Notes under the pieces: generated by a model
Told to the model about the DNA's origin: nothing
The model's database searches: none
The model's input: only the letters and a program-made list of their open reading frames with translations
Program-made: the position numbers and the translations under genes
Shown here: positions 14,355 to 26,740 of the stretch, in pieces
Layout of the letters: each line of letters opens with the position of its first letter
Numbering within the stretch: position 1 is the stretch's first letter
DNA from: Paramacrobiotus metropolitanus
Lineage: Eukaryota > Tardigrada > Eutardigrada > Parachela > Macrobiotidae
Direction: 5' to 3'
Assembly: GCF_019649055.1 (NCBI RefSeq)
Contig: NW_026570403.1
Coordinates: 114,791 to 178,790, forward strand
DNA length: 64,000 nt

Positions 14355-14375
14355 GTGTGTGTGTGTGTGTGTGTG
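14355..14375. repeat. (GT)n microsatellite
   Basis: About ten uninterrupted GT dinucleotides. They create spurious Val-Cys or His-Thr ORFs on the two strands. Confidence 0.95.
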
Positions 14376-17090
14376 GATGGTGTAAGGAGTGTGAGGCAGA
14401 GAGCAGCGAGAGCGCTGTGCGCGAGTGTTGATCCCGGGTATGTATGCGAGTACGTACAAGCCAGCGTTACGGTGCACTGCGTGTTAGCCCGGTGCTCCAT
14501 AAAAATAAACCTCGACAGTTCTGTGTGGGTACTATAATTGGCTACAACCTCATCAAGCACGCGCTTCACACACACTGATTCCGCCAGTGTACCGGTTGCC
14601 AGAAATATATTTGAGAATGTGGAATGGATGCCGCTCTGCTCTATTTTGTAACCTCGGGTGTACATTTCAGATCGGAAACATTACAAAGTATAAACCATGT
14701 GACATGTTCCCGAAAAGCAAAGTCATTTAAAAAACCAAAGAAACCCATTTTATTCGGTAATTTTTTCAGAATTTCCAACATTATACAGAAACGAAAGAAC
14801 GTCCCGAATTTCTACTAAAAACATGATTAATTTGTATGTTGTTCTAGACTTTTTAAAAAAACCGTTCTGAGTTTAAAATAATTACGCAGATTGTGACCAC
14901 TCAAAAAATTAAATTTTATTTCACAGTTTTGTACGCAACGTACAGGATATTGACTTGCTAAGGAACTAACGGAAGTGCGTGGATACGGCAAGAATGTTAA
15001 TGCGGAATCGTCTTGCAGCGCAGCCGCGGAAATTCGATTTAATAAGGCATGTAACGAGAACCGCCCATGTGCGTCATTTTAATGTCGGAATGCTTTTTTC
15101 AGCCTAATGTCGGCGGTGAAAGATGGCTGCATCCGGCGGTGATTGCATCATGCCGTTAATCGGACCCTGGACGTTGGCAGAGGTTCCACGGCGGGCAAAA
15201 GCAGAAAATTCTTCACCAACCGACCAATACATAATCTGTGTGAATTTACGGGCGCCCACATTGATCTCGCCAATGTAGCACGCAATATAAAAGATATATA
15301 TAATTCCACATTGGGTCAACCTACTTTCCGGCGCGCACTGCAGTCAGTCTATGGCAGCGATCGATGCAAATTGTTCCCGGTGAATATGGCCAACATGTGC
15401 AGGGATCCGTGTGTGCTGTGCTGTTTCTATGTGTATAACTATGTCCACATGCAGCGCTGTACACACACAACAGCACACAAACCGTCTAAGTGGTCCCTTT
15501 CGCCGGGTTTTTTTATACACTCTCACCAGCGGAAGCGTATCATGAGTGATGTGTATACAGTGGCCCCACAACGAGAGTGTGTACAATGCTGCTTTTCGGC
15601 TTGTGTACACGGCCCGTTGCATGTTCATCATAATGAGAGATTGACAGAGGACGAGAGAGGGAAAGAATTTATGTACTGTGTGGTGGATGGTGCGGGACAG
15701 TGTCGCGTATTGATGGGGCTATTCGGGATTTTCGCTATTGTATCTACTTGTGTTGCACGGGTATTAGGCACGATAATCGGTGTTGTATGCGGTTTCCGCT
15801 CGCCATCTGTTGTAAGCCGTAAAGACCGACCCGGTACATTCGATAAAACCGTAACTTGTACCGGTTATTTATGTTAATAAATCTATCTGTATTCTGGACA
15901 TACATCAACAAATCCATTGAAACGTTGCACGAAATGTACCTACACATTTTAGGCGGAAATGCCGATAACTTACCGCGTATCGCCGAATACATTTATCCTC
16001 ATCAACAACAGCTTCAAAATTCAAACTTCACAACCAATAATAATTGCCGAAGAATTTCCCGTTGACAAATATCCCGGAAACACCCAAGCACAGCGGAATG
16101 GATAGTCAGTAACCGAATGATAGGAAGTAAAAAGTAGTAATTCTTATGTGTATGCTGTTTGAGCAAAAGGCAGCAGTTGGGAATTAGCGGAAGGAAAGAA
16201 AAACAAACAGGGTAATTGCTAAAGACTGGTTTGGTTAGCGGAAGCTAAACACAGTCAACTCGTCAGTGCGCAGCGCAGTTCTAGAGAGTTGAGCCTGTAC
16301 CATGAGGAGCGCGTACGCAGGATACGCGTATACATAATGCTGGATGTATATGCGTACGCTGGGTGGCCTATCGGTACCGATCAACTTCGCCTACAGCTGT
16401 TTGTGGAGGAGGAGAACACACAGAATGGAGCCACATCCAACAGGGAGCGCAACCGGCACCGCGTACTGCACGTTTACATAAATACACTATGAGAGATTAA
16501 ACGCGATGCCTGTATCAGAATGCAACACACTCGCATCGTGATGTACTGATACAGTACAGTACAAAGTTACAACGTCCTGAATTCGCTTTCCTTGCTGTCA
16601 GGTGGTCATAGTTATTATGCACTTACGTACAGATCGCTCCCGGGATTTATGTAAATGATTAAAATTTTGGCACCGTCATAGTGCAAACCTGTATAATTAC
16701 GGTGCAGCCAGCCATGAGCAAAGGTTATTCATCGTGTATTTTTTTAACGTCAGAATTACTTAGTATATATAAAGGTCAGTATAAAGATAAGTTTCTACCG
16801 GATTCGGTACGATCGGTCACAATGTACGGCTTACCTCGTCGTTCTTGTCATCAGCATCTTCAGCCGCATGTCGGGACTCACCCGACAAATTCTCCAGCAC
16901 TTGTCCGCATTTAGCGATGGATCTCTACGTGTAGTGATGGTATTAGGTTCTCCAGCATCTTTTGATTGCGCTGGGACTGGTTGGCTTTAGTGCATGGCTT
17001 TCCCAGTTTGAAAGTCGCCGATTTTCGGCCTTCTTTAGTCTTTTCCATTTCCTCGAGTAATTAAACCTTCAGATTGAAATATTGAAATTG

Positions 17091-17213
17091 AAAACCCAAA
17101 AGCAAGCCTGCCGTAAAGGCGCATTTCCTGTTCTTTAAAGAAGTGTTTGTTAGAATATTCACACGGTAAAGCTTTTGTTTTATGAATTTAACGCAGGCTT
17201 GCTTTTGGGTTTT
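17091..17213. repeat. Short inverted repeat, 21 bp perfect arms
   Basis: Arms at 17091-17111 and 17193-17213 are exact reverse complements (AAAACCCAAAAGCAAGCCTG plus one base), separated by about 80 bases. They lie inside antisense open frames that read as shadow ORFs. This could be a remnant of a foldback element or a hairpin precursor; nothing in the loop decides it. Confidence 0.7.
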
Positions 17214-18698
17214 GAGGCGTTGGCTTCCAGTCTCCAAAGGATGAGAATGGAGCCCATGGAGATTGTGCAATACGCTAGTCCGACCAACCAAGCATATTTT
17301 CCTGGGCGTCTCTGCGCTACTGTTAAGACTAATTTTTGTTTGCATGCCTACATCATCTTCTCCAGATTGATCCGTGCGTATCGTGCTTGCTGTCAGTCTT
17401 TTCCAAGTGAATTCGTCCGTACAGCGTATTATGGACAACGGTCTCGTCAAAGTGGAACCCGGTATCAGTAGTTCGATTAGAACGAGCTCCAGAAAGGCAA
17501 CAAAAACACCCATGGATTGCTTTGGAAAAAAGCTGGAAAGCGAAGTCGCGTTATGCCAAAATTTATGGGAAAATGTTACTCCGTTGTCTGTACTCTGCAT
17601 TCGCTACATATCCACGGAATATTGCACGATGATCGCATTTCGTTAAGCAGTCCTTTCAAGCTTCTTCTATGCATACTATTAATCAAAGTAATACAGGCTC
17701 AGAGTGGCCTGGCAAAATCGGGAGCTCAAGTTGTTTACCGTAATTATCGAATTATAAGCTCCCCCAAAATAGCAGCTCCCTCCGTAATTTGAGCCCACCC
17801 TTAGGGTCATTTGAAAGTTATAAGCTCCCCCCGAAATATAAGCCCATGGGCTTAATTAAATGCTATACAGCCTATATTAGCCAATGCCAAAAAAGTAGTT
17901 TGAAAAACTGAAGCCCCCTCCGAAATACGTACAAGCCCATGCCCGTAATTGGAGCCCACCCCGTAAGGCGGTTGAAATATTTGTTACCCTGGGGCTCTAA
18001 TTCAATAATTACGGTATGTTGTTCATGTTGTTTTTTTTGGCAGCTGTGCTGTGACTTTGTTTTACAATAAGTGAAGAAGAAACATAAAAATTATTAATAA
18101 GGGAGCTCAATATGTTACAATTAAGCAGCAATGCCAGCAAATAATTGCTGTACGTGGCACAACCAACGTTACCAACCAATACTATTATAGATTGTGCAGA
18201 TTGTAATATTGTTGTACAGAATTTTATGATCGCCTGGAAATTTTCCTCTGTTGATGCGCGTAGAGACTCACTAATTTATACGGCGATACGCCACAATCGA
18301 TGCTTACTTAATGTTAGTTACAATGTTACCAGGCGTCAAACTCCAGGAGACAACAGCAGTGTATACCAAGTATAAGTAAGAAAATACAAGCAGTACTCAT
18401 TTTAGGTAAGTGCTATGGTAGAGTGATACTTTATATAGCATTAATAATATTATTGCAAATAATAACTACAGAAGCACATAATTATTAATTTTATACTGCT
18501 GTCACAAGTACGTACGTACTTCATGATCCCATGATCTAGAATACTTCAGTCGAGATTATAATACAATAGTACCTTGAAACGCTGAGAAAAATCTTGAAGT
18601 ACGAGCGCATAAAGTTCAGTCAAGTTCAGTGTTAAGTTCAGTCGTTTACGTTCAAGGTCAGACACTGTCTACGACTTCTAACTTCTAAGGCACAAGGT

Positions 18699-20631
18699 AT
18701 GCGTTTATGGGAGATATTCGCAGAAATATTGTCGCTTTATTGCCTGTGCTTTGTTGCCTCGTGCCCTGTCAGTACTAAGCGCGCTTACATGGATCATACG
18801 GTTGCTAATACAACCATTAACCCTCAGGAAAAAGGTAACTAAATACGCATATTAAAATCAACTTTGATTTCTAGTTATTTATTTTGGCAAAACCATCAGA
18901 GCAGTAAAATATTCTATGACTTGCGTAAACCGATTGAGAAAACTTTATTTATTTAAATATAGATCTTGAATTGCTAGCTCTGCAACTATTACAGCTTTTA
19001 ATAGTACAGAGTACTTCGCATGGGGCCTTAAGTTTTCCCCTCATATAGTACGGGAAATTTCGTTTTCCCCCGCATATGTGCCGCTTAGTCGCTTACACGA
19101 ATGCAGCCTAAAGTTGGCTGCAGCTAAAAAACCGGTTTCTGGCCAACTCGGCATATCCAGTTGCGCAACTCAGATGAAGGCAAACGTGTTGCCGCAGCGC
19201 ACGCGGCTTTAAACTGCAGTCAGCTTTAAGCGTGTAAGCGACTAAGCGGCACATGTGCGGGGGAAAACAAAGTTTCCCGTGCTGCATGAGGGGAAAGCTT
19301 AAGGCCCCATGCGAAGTACTTCGTACTTACTTACGTACATGGTTCTGTAAAATTTTAAAATTTAGTAAAGCATCGGTCTGTGTCTCCCATGCTTTGCTAT
19401 TCTGCGTGGCTCATGGTGAATTTGTTTTGCTGGTTTTTGTAGAATGACTATAACTTTTAATTTCGAGATTAAGAGTTCTTTCTTCCATTTTGTGTACTAC
19501 GGGTATTTATCCCATATTTTTTAGGATCAGACATAAAAGGCTTCGTTTATACCGTTTATAAAAAGTTTAAAAGAGAAGGTTGCATTTGCAGAACAATCAA
19601 ACAATTTTGAAAATATTAAAAGAAGCTATCACAAACAGCAAATGTACAGATTATTCGATCGGTGTACACTCGATCTGCCTAAAACAGGCAGGAATTTGCG
19701 AGAAACGATTTATTTTTAGTAAACAACGGAAAGTTAACCTGCTACGCTCCAGCTGCCAATGCATGCAGGTTGCACTAATTTTTTATATTTTACAGTACGG
19801 CGATATCTGGATGAAGTGGTAGCCTTATCCGGTGGTAACCACGGAATAATTGTGATGAAAAACATGTCGAAACCTCGGCCGTACTTTCCGGCCACCATTC
19901 GACCAGATGATATTGTGATAAGGATGTCACAAGGCATAGACATAGTTTTACAATGCCGCTCCATTGGGACCGGTCCATTGTCGCCAACTCCGCTTATTCG
20001 CTTCAATGGAAAGCTACTGAATTTTACGCATGCCTTCTTGAACGATTGGCGGGAAAAGACTTATCGCTGCTGCAACCCTGAGTCCCGCTTTAAAGCACCC
20101 CCGGCAGACAGTATGCAAGTCATCAAACCAAAAGACTATAACACAACAGGCCACTTTCAAATTAAACTGACCGAGTTTTCTCATTCCCATGCTGGTACAT
20201 ACGAATGTCTGAGGGCAGACGGCAATAACTTTACCGTAACCCAACGCTTCGTAATCAGCCCTCGATTATTTCCGAACCAGGTACTTGATCCCCCAATGGG
20301 CAACGTTACCGCTAAAGTTGGGGAGGAAGCTAGCTTGCGTTGCTCAGTGAGGTACAACAACAATCCGCTACTACACTGGGAGTATGGCAGGCGATTTATT
20401 TGGCGCAAGGATCAGCATCTGTTATTTGCCACTGGCATACCAGCGTTTAAAGAGGCGGAGATTGGTGGTGCTATGCACAGTGGAACTTCTGCGGATTGCC
20501 ATTGCCACTCTACGCTAGTGTTTAACAAGGTCACCAAAGGTGACGCTGGACAGTACCAGTGCTTTTTTAAAATAGACGACGTATTCGATGAATGGGTCAT
20601 GGGGTATGGGTATCTGCATGTGGTTGAGTAA
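18699..20631 (+). CDS. Secreted protein with two immunoglobulin-like domains
   Basis: Two exons, 18699-18834 and 19796-20631, with consensus GTAACT donor and TTTTACAG acceptor and matching phase 1, giving a 323-residue protein. Exon 1 encodes an N-terminal hydrophobic segment (IFAEILSLYCLCFVASC) that looks like a signal peptide. Exon 2 holds two Ig folds: the first from VLQCRS to AGTYECLRADG, the second from ASLRCSVRY, through the core Trp of LLHWEYG, to DAGQYQCFFK. The D-x-G/A-x-Y-x-C signatures are clear in both. There are several N-x-S/T sites and no transmembrane segment or GPI-like tail, so it is probably an extracellular recognition or adhesion protein. Its ligand is unknown. A foldback element occupies part of its intron. 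Confidence 0.85.
19010..19320. mobile_element. Palindromic foldback element (MITE-like), about 311 bp
   Basis: The left arm from 19010 (AGTACTTCGCATGGGGCC) is matched as reverse complement by the right arm ending at 19320 (GGCCCCATGCGAAGTACT). The complementarity continues for about 90 bases per side with scattered mismatches, and shorter complementary stretches continue inward. It has no coding potential. It sits in the intron of the two-Ig gene. Confidence 0.88.
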
Positions 20632-21919
20632 TGATTGATGTACGGACAGGCTCGTAGTTACACGACAGACGAATCAGTCCCCGGCAAAACCAATTACCTA
20701 TCAGTACGGCAACAGCAACCGTCTACGAGTGACTGTTGTGTATGTTTACGTGACATGCAATCGCCATCGTCTGGCTTTTATTTATATTGTTTGACTGACC
20801 TTTAGGATAATGTCAAAAATTGTCAAACCAAAAGCACTCGACTTTGGTTGTATGTACAAGAAGATGCCATTTTAAAGGTTGTTTGCTTCCGTTCGTGCCA
20901 AAAGGTCTTTACCTTTCCGACAAAGGCCAATCACCTTTTGGACCTTACTGGAAACTGTCAGATATTTACAACAAACGGGGGAGGAAGCGGCACTGTACAC
21001 CAGATTTCTGACAATAATATACAGTTAGAATAATAGAACTGCTCATAGTTTTACATATACACACTGTGCATCTATTTGATATAAACTGCTGATAGTGTTG
21101 CAGGTTAACTGGCCACCCTGAGCGACATACGCAAGCTCATAGACCACAATTATTAAAATACAAAAATCTTGCCGACAATTTCTTGCAAATCAAAAGCTTC
21201 CAGTGTCTACCTAAACCCACGGTGTTACTAATGACAATCTGCTTAACCCACCTCATAAAAAAATTCTAAAATTAATCAACGGTGCCCAAGCCTGACACAG
21301 CGTCTATGCATAACATTTTATTACTGCATTCTACTTCCGTAGATTCTAGATTCTTCAACTGTTCTATCGTACGAGTATAATCGTACGCATGTGTCCGTAT
21401 GTACAGTCATGTGCTGTGTACATTTAATATACTTCATTCCAGCTCGTGAACCACAGCCGGCCCAGAGTTTTACCTTAATGTTTGTCTTTCGATACCGGTT
21501 TATCTACTGTAACTTTGCTGTGCTTCTCTGCCCTCGCATTGTCAGCCTTATCGATTGTAGTACAGTACACTCTATAAGCTCTGCAAGCTTGTGCCAGAAT
21601 CAGATAAACTGATAAAGTCTTTGTGGATGCGAATGTTTTCGCACCTTATCATTGTTATTGCCGCCTAATGCACCCTCTTTTTGATTTCATGATGGTATGG
21701 GAAGCCGACATTATCTGTGCCCAACCTGTTTCTGCGTAAACGCCACATATACGTATTCACGTTCGGCAAGAGAAGCGTAAACTTAGGCGGCTGAGAGACA
21801 GAAATTCCTCGTCATTCCTGTGGAACTAACAACCAGAAAATTGCTCTTTTTTGCGACATTTGTGTTAAACATTAAACAAGAATCTTCGTTTAGCAGTCCT
21901 ACTAATTTCTGCTTTAGTG
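20632..21919. other. Intergenic spacer, Ig gene to kinase gene
   Basis: About 1.3 kb with no supported gene. Short open frames at 20820-21033 and 21391-21612 have no family character. The last part presumably holds the promoter and 5' leader of the kinase-Kelch gene, but no clear TATA box was seen. Confidence 0.5.
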
Positions 21920-24059
21920 ATGGGAAACACGCTGGATCTGTTCGACGATAGTGATGAATCGGACTACGATACCGGCGATGGTTGTGACTATCTTTTCTCC
22001 GATGCCGACTTTATTGGTAGCGGAACATTCGGCAGAGTTTACAAAGCAAGAGTTATAGGTGATGATTACACCGGGCCTGAGTTCGTAGCTGTTAAAGTAT
22101 TAAATTTTAGCGCGAACTCCGAAGTTATTGCCAAGAGAGAAAGCTGGACGAATGCCGTAAAACGATTAAAAAAACTACTAGACCTAAAGCATGCGCATCT
22201 TGTCTCGTATCGCGCCATTCGAATAACCAAGGTTGCCGGAGGATCGACCGTTAAATTAATAATGGATATTTGCACATGTAAGTACTATGTATTGCACGGA
22301 ATTTTTTCTGCCCTTATAAAGAATGCTCAGCTGTATTTTTCTAGGTGATTTGGCCACATACTTGACGAAAGCGGGGGAAAATAACAGCTTTTCTCACAAT
22401 TACGGCAAAGCTGTTTCGTGTTCCAAAGATATCGCGAAGGGTTTGGAATACTTACACGGACAAAAGATTATACATGGAGATCTAAAACCTGGAAATATCC
22501 TTGTCAAACGCCGACCAAATACAAGCGAGAAATTTTTGATCGGCGATTTAGATAACCTAGTTCAAATGCAAGAAAACGTTACTTGTTCTGGCGACATATC
22601 GCATATGCAAGGAACACCACGCTACATGTCACCGGAAATGCTGCGAAAGTTTTCTCAAGTTCAAGCGGAAACACCTGGACGAAAAACGGACATGTGGAGT
22701 TTAGGTTGCATAATGTTAGATGTGGTGCACTGCTGTCTGCGCATTACTGCTAAGAAGCTGTACAAGGAAAACACGATTATCGACATTGGACCGGATGTTA
22801 CGAACATTCAGTTTGCCCACCTCATTATGGACGGCTATGCACCGCTTGTTAGTGACGATATACCGAACATACTGGCATCCATCATCCGGGAATGCTTCAT
22901 TGCAAGCACCGGGAACAGAATATCTGCCGAGGATCTTTTGCATGCACTTGAAGAATGCCAAGTTATTTTGCTTATAGGATGTGAAGATTTTCATTCACCA
23001 CGCATAATCAAATTTGATCCTTTGACCAATACGGTAGAAGCTCAAGCAGACCTTGACTTACCCAAAACAATCGGTCCGTTTCACGATTTCGTAGCCGCAG
23101 AAGGACAACTGGTATTTCCCATGAATCATGAGCAACGGACTTTCCCAATAATTAATCTGGGCGAAAAAAAACTACGTTCGCTGCGGCTGCCTAAAAAGTG
23201 GTGCTGCTTCAAACCGATCATTGTGTTTGATACACTTTTCTTTTGGGACAGCCACCTTACTTTCATCTCAGTGAATTTACGTACTGGGAGAGCAGGCTTA
23301 ATACAGAGAAGTCCTTATCTCCAAAATCGGTATGTGTTTGATTTTTTTCAGTTAAAACGCTAGAGAAACCTGTGTGATTTCAGGTTTGGTTGCCAAATAG
23401 AAGCAGTTGCTCAACTGGATCAGAAGATCTATTTCGCCGGGCAGTTCCGCGGTTCATCCATTAATCTGGAACGCTATGACACGTTAGCCGTCACCTGGGA
23501 ATCCTTGCCAGATTTTCCCCGAGTGCGCTCAATGTTTGCTATGACTTGCGTGAATGAGTATGTCTACATTCTGGGTGGAATGACTGCATCAGAGGGATCT
23601 CGACACAAGACACCCACAGCTACATGTATACGTTGGAACACAAGGACACGCAGTTGGGAGGAAATGCCTTCCTTAAAGAACCCGCGATATAGTCATGCTG
23701 CCTGTGTTATTAAAAATTGCATATACATATGTGGCGGCAAAAACGCTGCGGAGGATCTTGTGATTACGATTGAAGTCTATGACACCAAACAAACTACCGG
23801 CTGGACGACCGTGTCTTTGGCGGGAGAAGATCAGCGGGTTCTACTGGATGTGGTGGCAAATCTCGATCAATCAGGTTCAATAACCGCAGTTGCTTTTGAC
23901 CGCTGGAACATTGAGGTTAGCATTCGGTTTATGCGTTTACGACCTTTCAGTACTAAACTGTTTATCGTCATCCGGCGGCCGGATTACGGCCTCTTGCACA
24001 GTACATATCATCGCATTCCAGACGCGAGATTCGTGGAATTCTTGCGTTGTTCCTTATGA
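21920..24059 (+). CDS. Protein kinase-Kelch fusion protein with non-canonical catalytic motifs
   Basis: Three exons, 21920-22277, 22345-23329 and 23384-24059, joined by 67 and 54 base introns with matching phases, give 672 residues. An acidic N-terminus (MGNTLDLFDDSDESDYD) precedes a kinase domain with glycine loop GSGTFGRVYKA, the VAVK lysine (about residue 58), catalytic loop HGDLKPGNIL (about 162), DLDN where DFG is expected (about 186), GTPRYMSPEML and DMWSLGCIML. The C-terminal third has Kelch-type repeats (YVYILGG, IYICGG, with Trp-containing strands). HGD instead of HRD marks a non-RD kinase. Losing Phe and Gly of DFG while keeping its Asp may reduce activity. The second base triplet makes Gly2 available for myristoylation, but the motif is weak. 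Likely an intracellular scaffold or signalling kinase; substrate unknown. Confidence 0.88.
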
Positions 24060-24904
24060 AAAATCGGAACACATTTTTTATTAGTCTCGCGTAATGCTTG
24101 TATAAGAATAATTATTATCCCACAATCGATTTTAGAAAAATTTCATGTGGAACAACGCGGAGAACTCGTGTTTTTGGTGTCCGGAATGCGAATTTAAATT
24201 TGTGCAAGTAGCCGGATAAAATGTCGATGTAGGTTTTATTTCGTGCACTTGGTTTGATACCTTTTGTACCACTCTGGATTTTAACTAAACAAAATTCTGT
24301 TGAGTTTTAGGTGACAGTCTAGCCACACGGTTCGCATACGTCGGACACAAAATCCTCCACGCTACTTCATCGCTTAATCTAAACCTGTATCCTGATGCTA
24401 TCCGTAATACTATAATTTGTTCTACTTTGTGGATATATGACTTTTCGGACCTGAAATAAAAAAGGCCTTAAAGATAAACCGATTTATGTAGACTGTAATA
24501 GAACGGACCATTGCTGCATATGCAGAATAGTGAGAATACTACAAGAAAAACACTTTAATCTCTTGCTAAGATATGGGTAAACACAAACGGGAAGCGGCAA
24601 AATCTCTGCAGTACAACCATATCCGCTATGGTAGGAGACTAGAATGCATGAGCACAGCTGAGTATGTGGATGCTTGGTTTGAAAGTCGAATCGAGAGCTT
24701 CTGTTACAAATACTTCATGTAGCGGTACACCACGTACGGATCGATAAGTTTGTACCGTTATTTTCTTGCGGTAGTTTGCGTTACTAGAACAGTTGCTGTT
24801 GCACATGGTCATATGTGTACTTCTAGGGTATGCCAGTTGTGCTAGGGAGATAATCACACGCGAGGAACAGAATTGAAAATCATCGATTTGGAAAATGCCG
24901 TATT
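24060..24904. other. Intergenic spacer after the kinase gene
   Basis: No gene supported. An AATAAA near 24455 could serve as a poly(A) signal. The minus-strand open frame at 24639-24857 has no family character. Confidence 0.45.
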
Positions 24905-26740
24905 ATGCACTGGTGCCATCTTCGATATCTTTTCAAGTTTTTGCTAGTTGGAAAACTGCAGGATATTGTTACTATTATGGGCAGCTGCTTGCCTAGTCCA
25001 TCGCCTCCGCATCGTCCCCACTTCCAGCGGAAATGTGCGAACTGGCGTGCAAAACTGCGTCTTACTATGTACAACGGTTTCGCTCAGCAAAATCCTCGTC
25101 AACCGAACCTGCTGTTCTCTCCGCTATGCGCGGAGATCGCATTACTGAAGCTCTATGCGGGTACAGCGGATCCATTAATGAAATCCCATATATCAGATTT
25201 GCTTGAAGTGGATGCCGAAGCTTTGATAAAGACGATGTCAGCAGAGTTAGCCGAAATAAAGGAAAAGGAGACATATGACTGTGATTCTTATAGCGGTAAG
25301 CTAAGTTATTAAAGAGAATTTACGAATCGCGGGCAGTTTTTAAGAAACGACTAAAGATTAAATTCCGCAATAGTGCACTTTAGTTACGAATACCGGAATT
25401 CAAAGAAGTTTGTCTGAAGTTCGATTGGCGGAATTCAAAAGATAATGATTGGCTCCTGATACAATGAAATTTTAGGAAAAGACGAGAACTACCGTTTGTA
25501 CTTGGCCAACATCCTAGTTTTATCCGATGATATTCCCGTTAATCAAAAGTACGCGGACGATATGAGAAGCTTATTCAACGCCCTCTGCCTATCGCGCGCG
25601 AGCGTTACCTGTACGGGATCTCTAGAAGATTTCCTCCGGAAACAAACGATGGGAAAAGTGGCAGAATGCGATCTTAAATCACCTTACAGCTTACCGGATA
25701 CGGCCACCTTTAGCCTGCTGAACGCAGTACATTTCCACGCTAACTGGCACCGTACATTCCGCGAGTTGGAAACGCAGAAAAATTTACCAAAGCAAACGGC
25801 GACCGTATTCAGGTGGATATGATGCATCTAAAAGTTTTCCGATGTCCCTGTTGGAAACCTCCTGACGTCGGCGGGGCACTTGTTATGGAGATGCCGTTTG
25901 AGGATTATTTTTGGCAGGCTGTTTGTATTCTACCTGGATTGATAAAAAAGCGATTTTCTGGGAAGAAAATTTGTCAGAGTTTAAGCAACTGCTGAATCCG
26001 GCAAAGCTGTCGAACGTAATAAATGATACGGATCGACATAAAGTGTGAGAAGTGGCGGTGCAGATACCAAAGTTTTGTTTGGAAAGAACTCTGGATATAG
26101 GAGCAACGCTTCGTCAAACCGGTTTGTTGACAGCTCTTGACGAAGCAGCGCATTTTTCCGGTATATAGGGAGAAAAATGAGTCTAGCCGAACCAGTCCCT
26201 TGTACTTCTGATGTAAGCCAGCTGGTGGTTTACGTCCTGGCTTGACAGTGTTTTATGTAAAGCGCTGCTATTAAGGCTGTGCGGCATTGACGGTACATGT
26301 GGTTTTAGCTGCACCGGGCTATAATACAGTTTTAGCCTGCTTACCTGCAGTTGTACGAGTGCCGCTTACCTGTTATCAGTACCTGTAATCTTAATAGCGG
26401 CGCTGTACATAAAGCGCTGTCTAGCCACAACGTAAACCACCAGCTGGCTTGCATCAGAAGTACAAGGGACTGGTTCGGCTAGACTCATTTTTCCCCTTAT
26501 ATGCGCAGCGTGTCCATTGCGTTTGGGCACAATGATACAACGAGTGAAAATAGGTGAGCAGCGGCTCAGTTTTGACATACTTTTATGAAGCACCATTGGT
26601 CGAAGTAGGATCGTTTCCGCTGCGTACGTATCATGCATCTTGGAGGAAAGTTCGAAACTTCGAATAGCACAATGCTCACACAGCTGTCAAACGTACTTCC
26701 GTACCAGAAATACTTTGGCTAAGTAATCGTAGCCGTCATT
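24905..26740 (+). pseudogene. Serpin, decayed and interrupted by a foldback element
   Basis: Serpin-family protease inhibitor remnant. A signal-peptide-like stretch (about 24948-25010) and the helix A/B region (PNLLFSPLCAEIALLKLYAG) are in different frames. After a GTAAGC donor near 25296 a second exon begins near 25476 (YLANILVLSDDIPVN, LLNAVHFHANWHRTF). Frameshifts follow near 25812 and 25950, and an in-frame TGA near 26046 precedes the strand EVAVQIPKFCLERTLDIGATL and the HFSGI segment. The coding text then meets the foldback element at 26162, and only fragments resume after 26503. No reactive-centre loop was recognised. Several independent disablements make it a pseudogene rather than an assembly error. 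Confidence 0.85.
26162..26502. mobile_element. Foldback MITE inserted in the serpin
   Basis: Arms of about 70 bases: the left reads GAGAAAAATGAGTCTAGCCG and onward to about 26230. The right runs from about 26425 to 26495 as its reverse complement with few mismatches. TATA occurs just outside both ends, consistent with a short TA-containing target duplication. About 340 bp, with no coding potential. Confidence 0.85.

Larger units (their letters stand above)
13787..18698. other. Intergenic or slo 5' region without a supported gene
   Basis: About 4.9 kb between the slo start codon and the Ig-protein gene. slo genes usually have long 5' regions with several promoters and leader exons, so regulatory content is expected, but none was pinned down. 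It contains a GT microsatellite near 14355, a 244-codon open frame at 15143-15877 with no recognisable family, and an inverted repeat at 17091-17213. Text around 17780-17990 repeats a motif like AGCTCCCCCCGAAAT several times in degenerate form, suggesting an old repeat. Confidence 0.45.

Noticed and set aside
14147-14665. 172-codon minus-strand frame
   Set aside because: Its central part is the translation of the GT microsatellite and the rest has no family character.
17061-17600. 179-codon minus-strand frame overlapping plus-strand frames
   Set aside because: It spans both arms of an inverted repeat and repeats the same peptide at both; no domain and no splice or promoter support.
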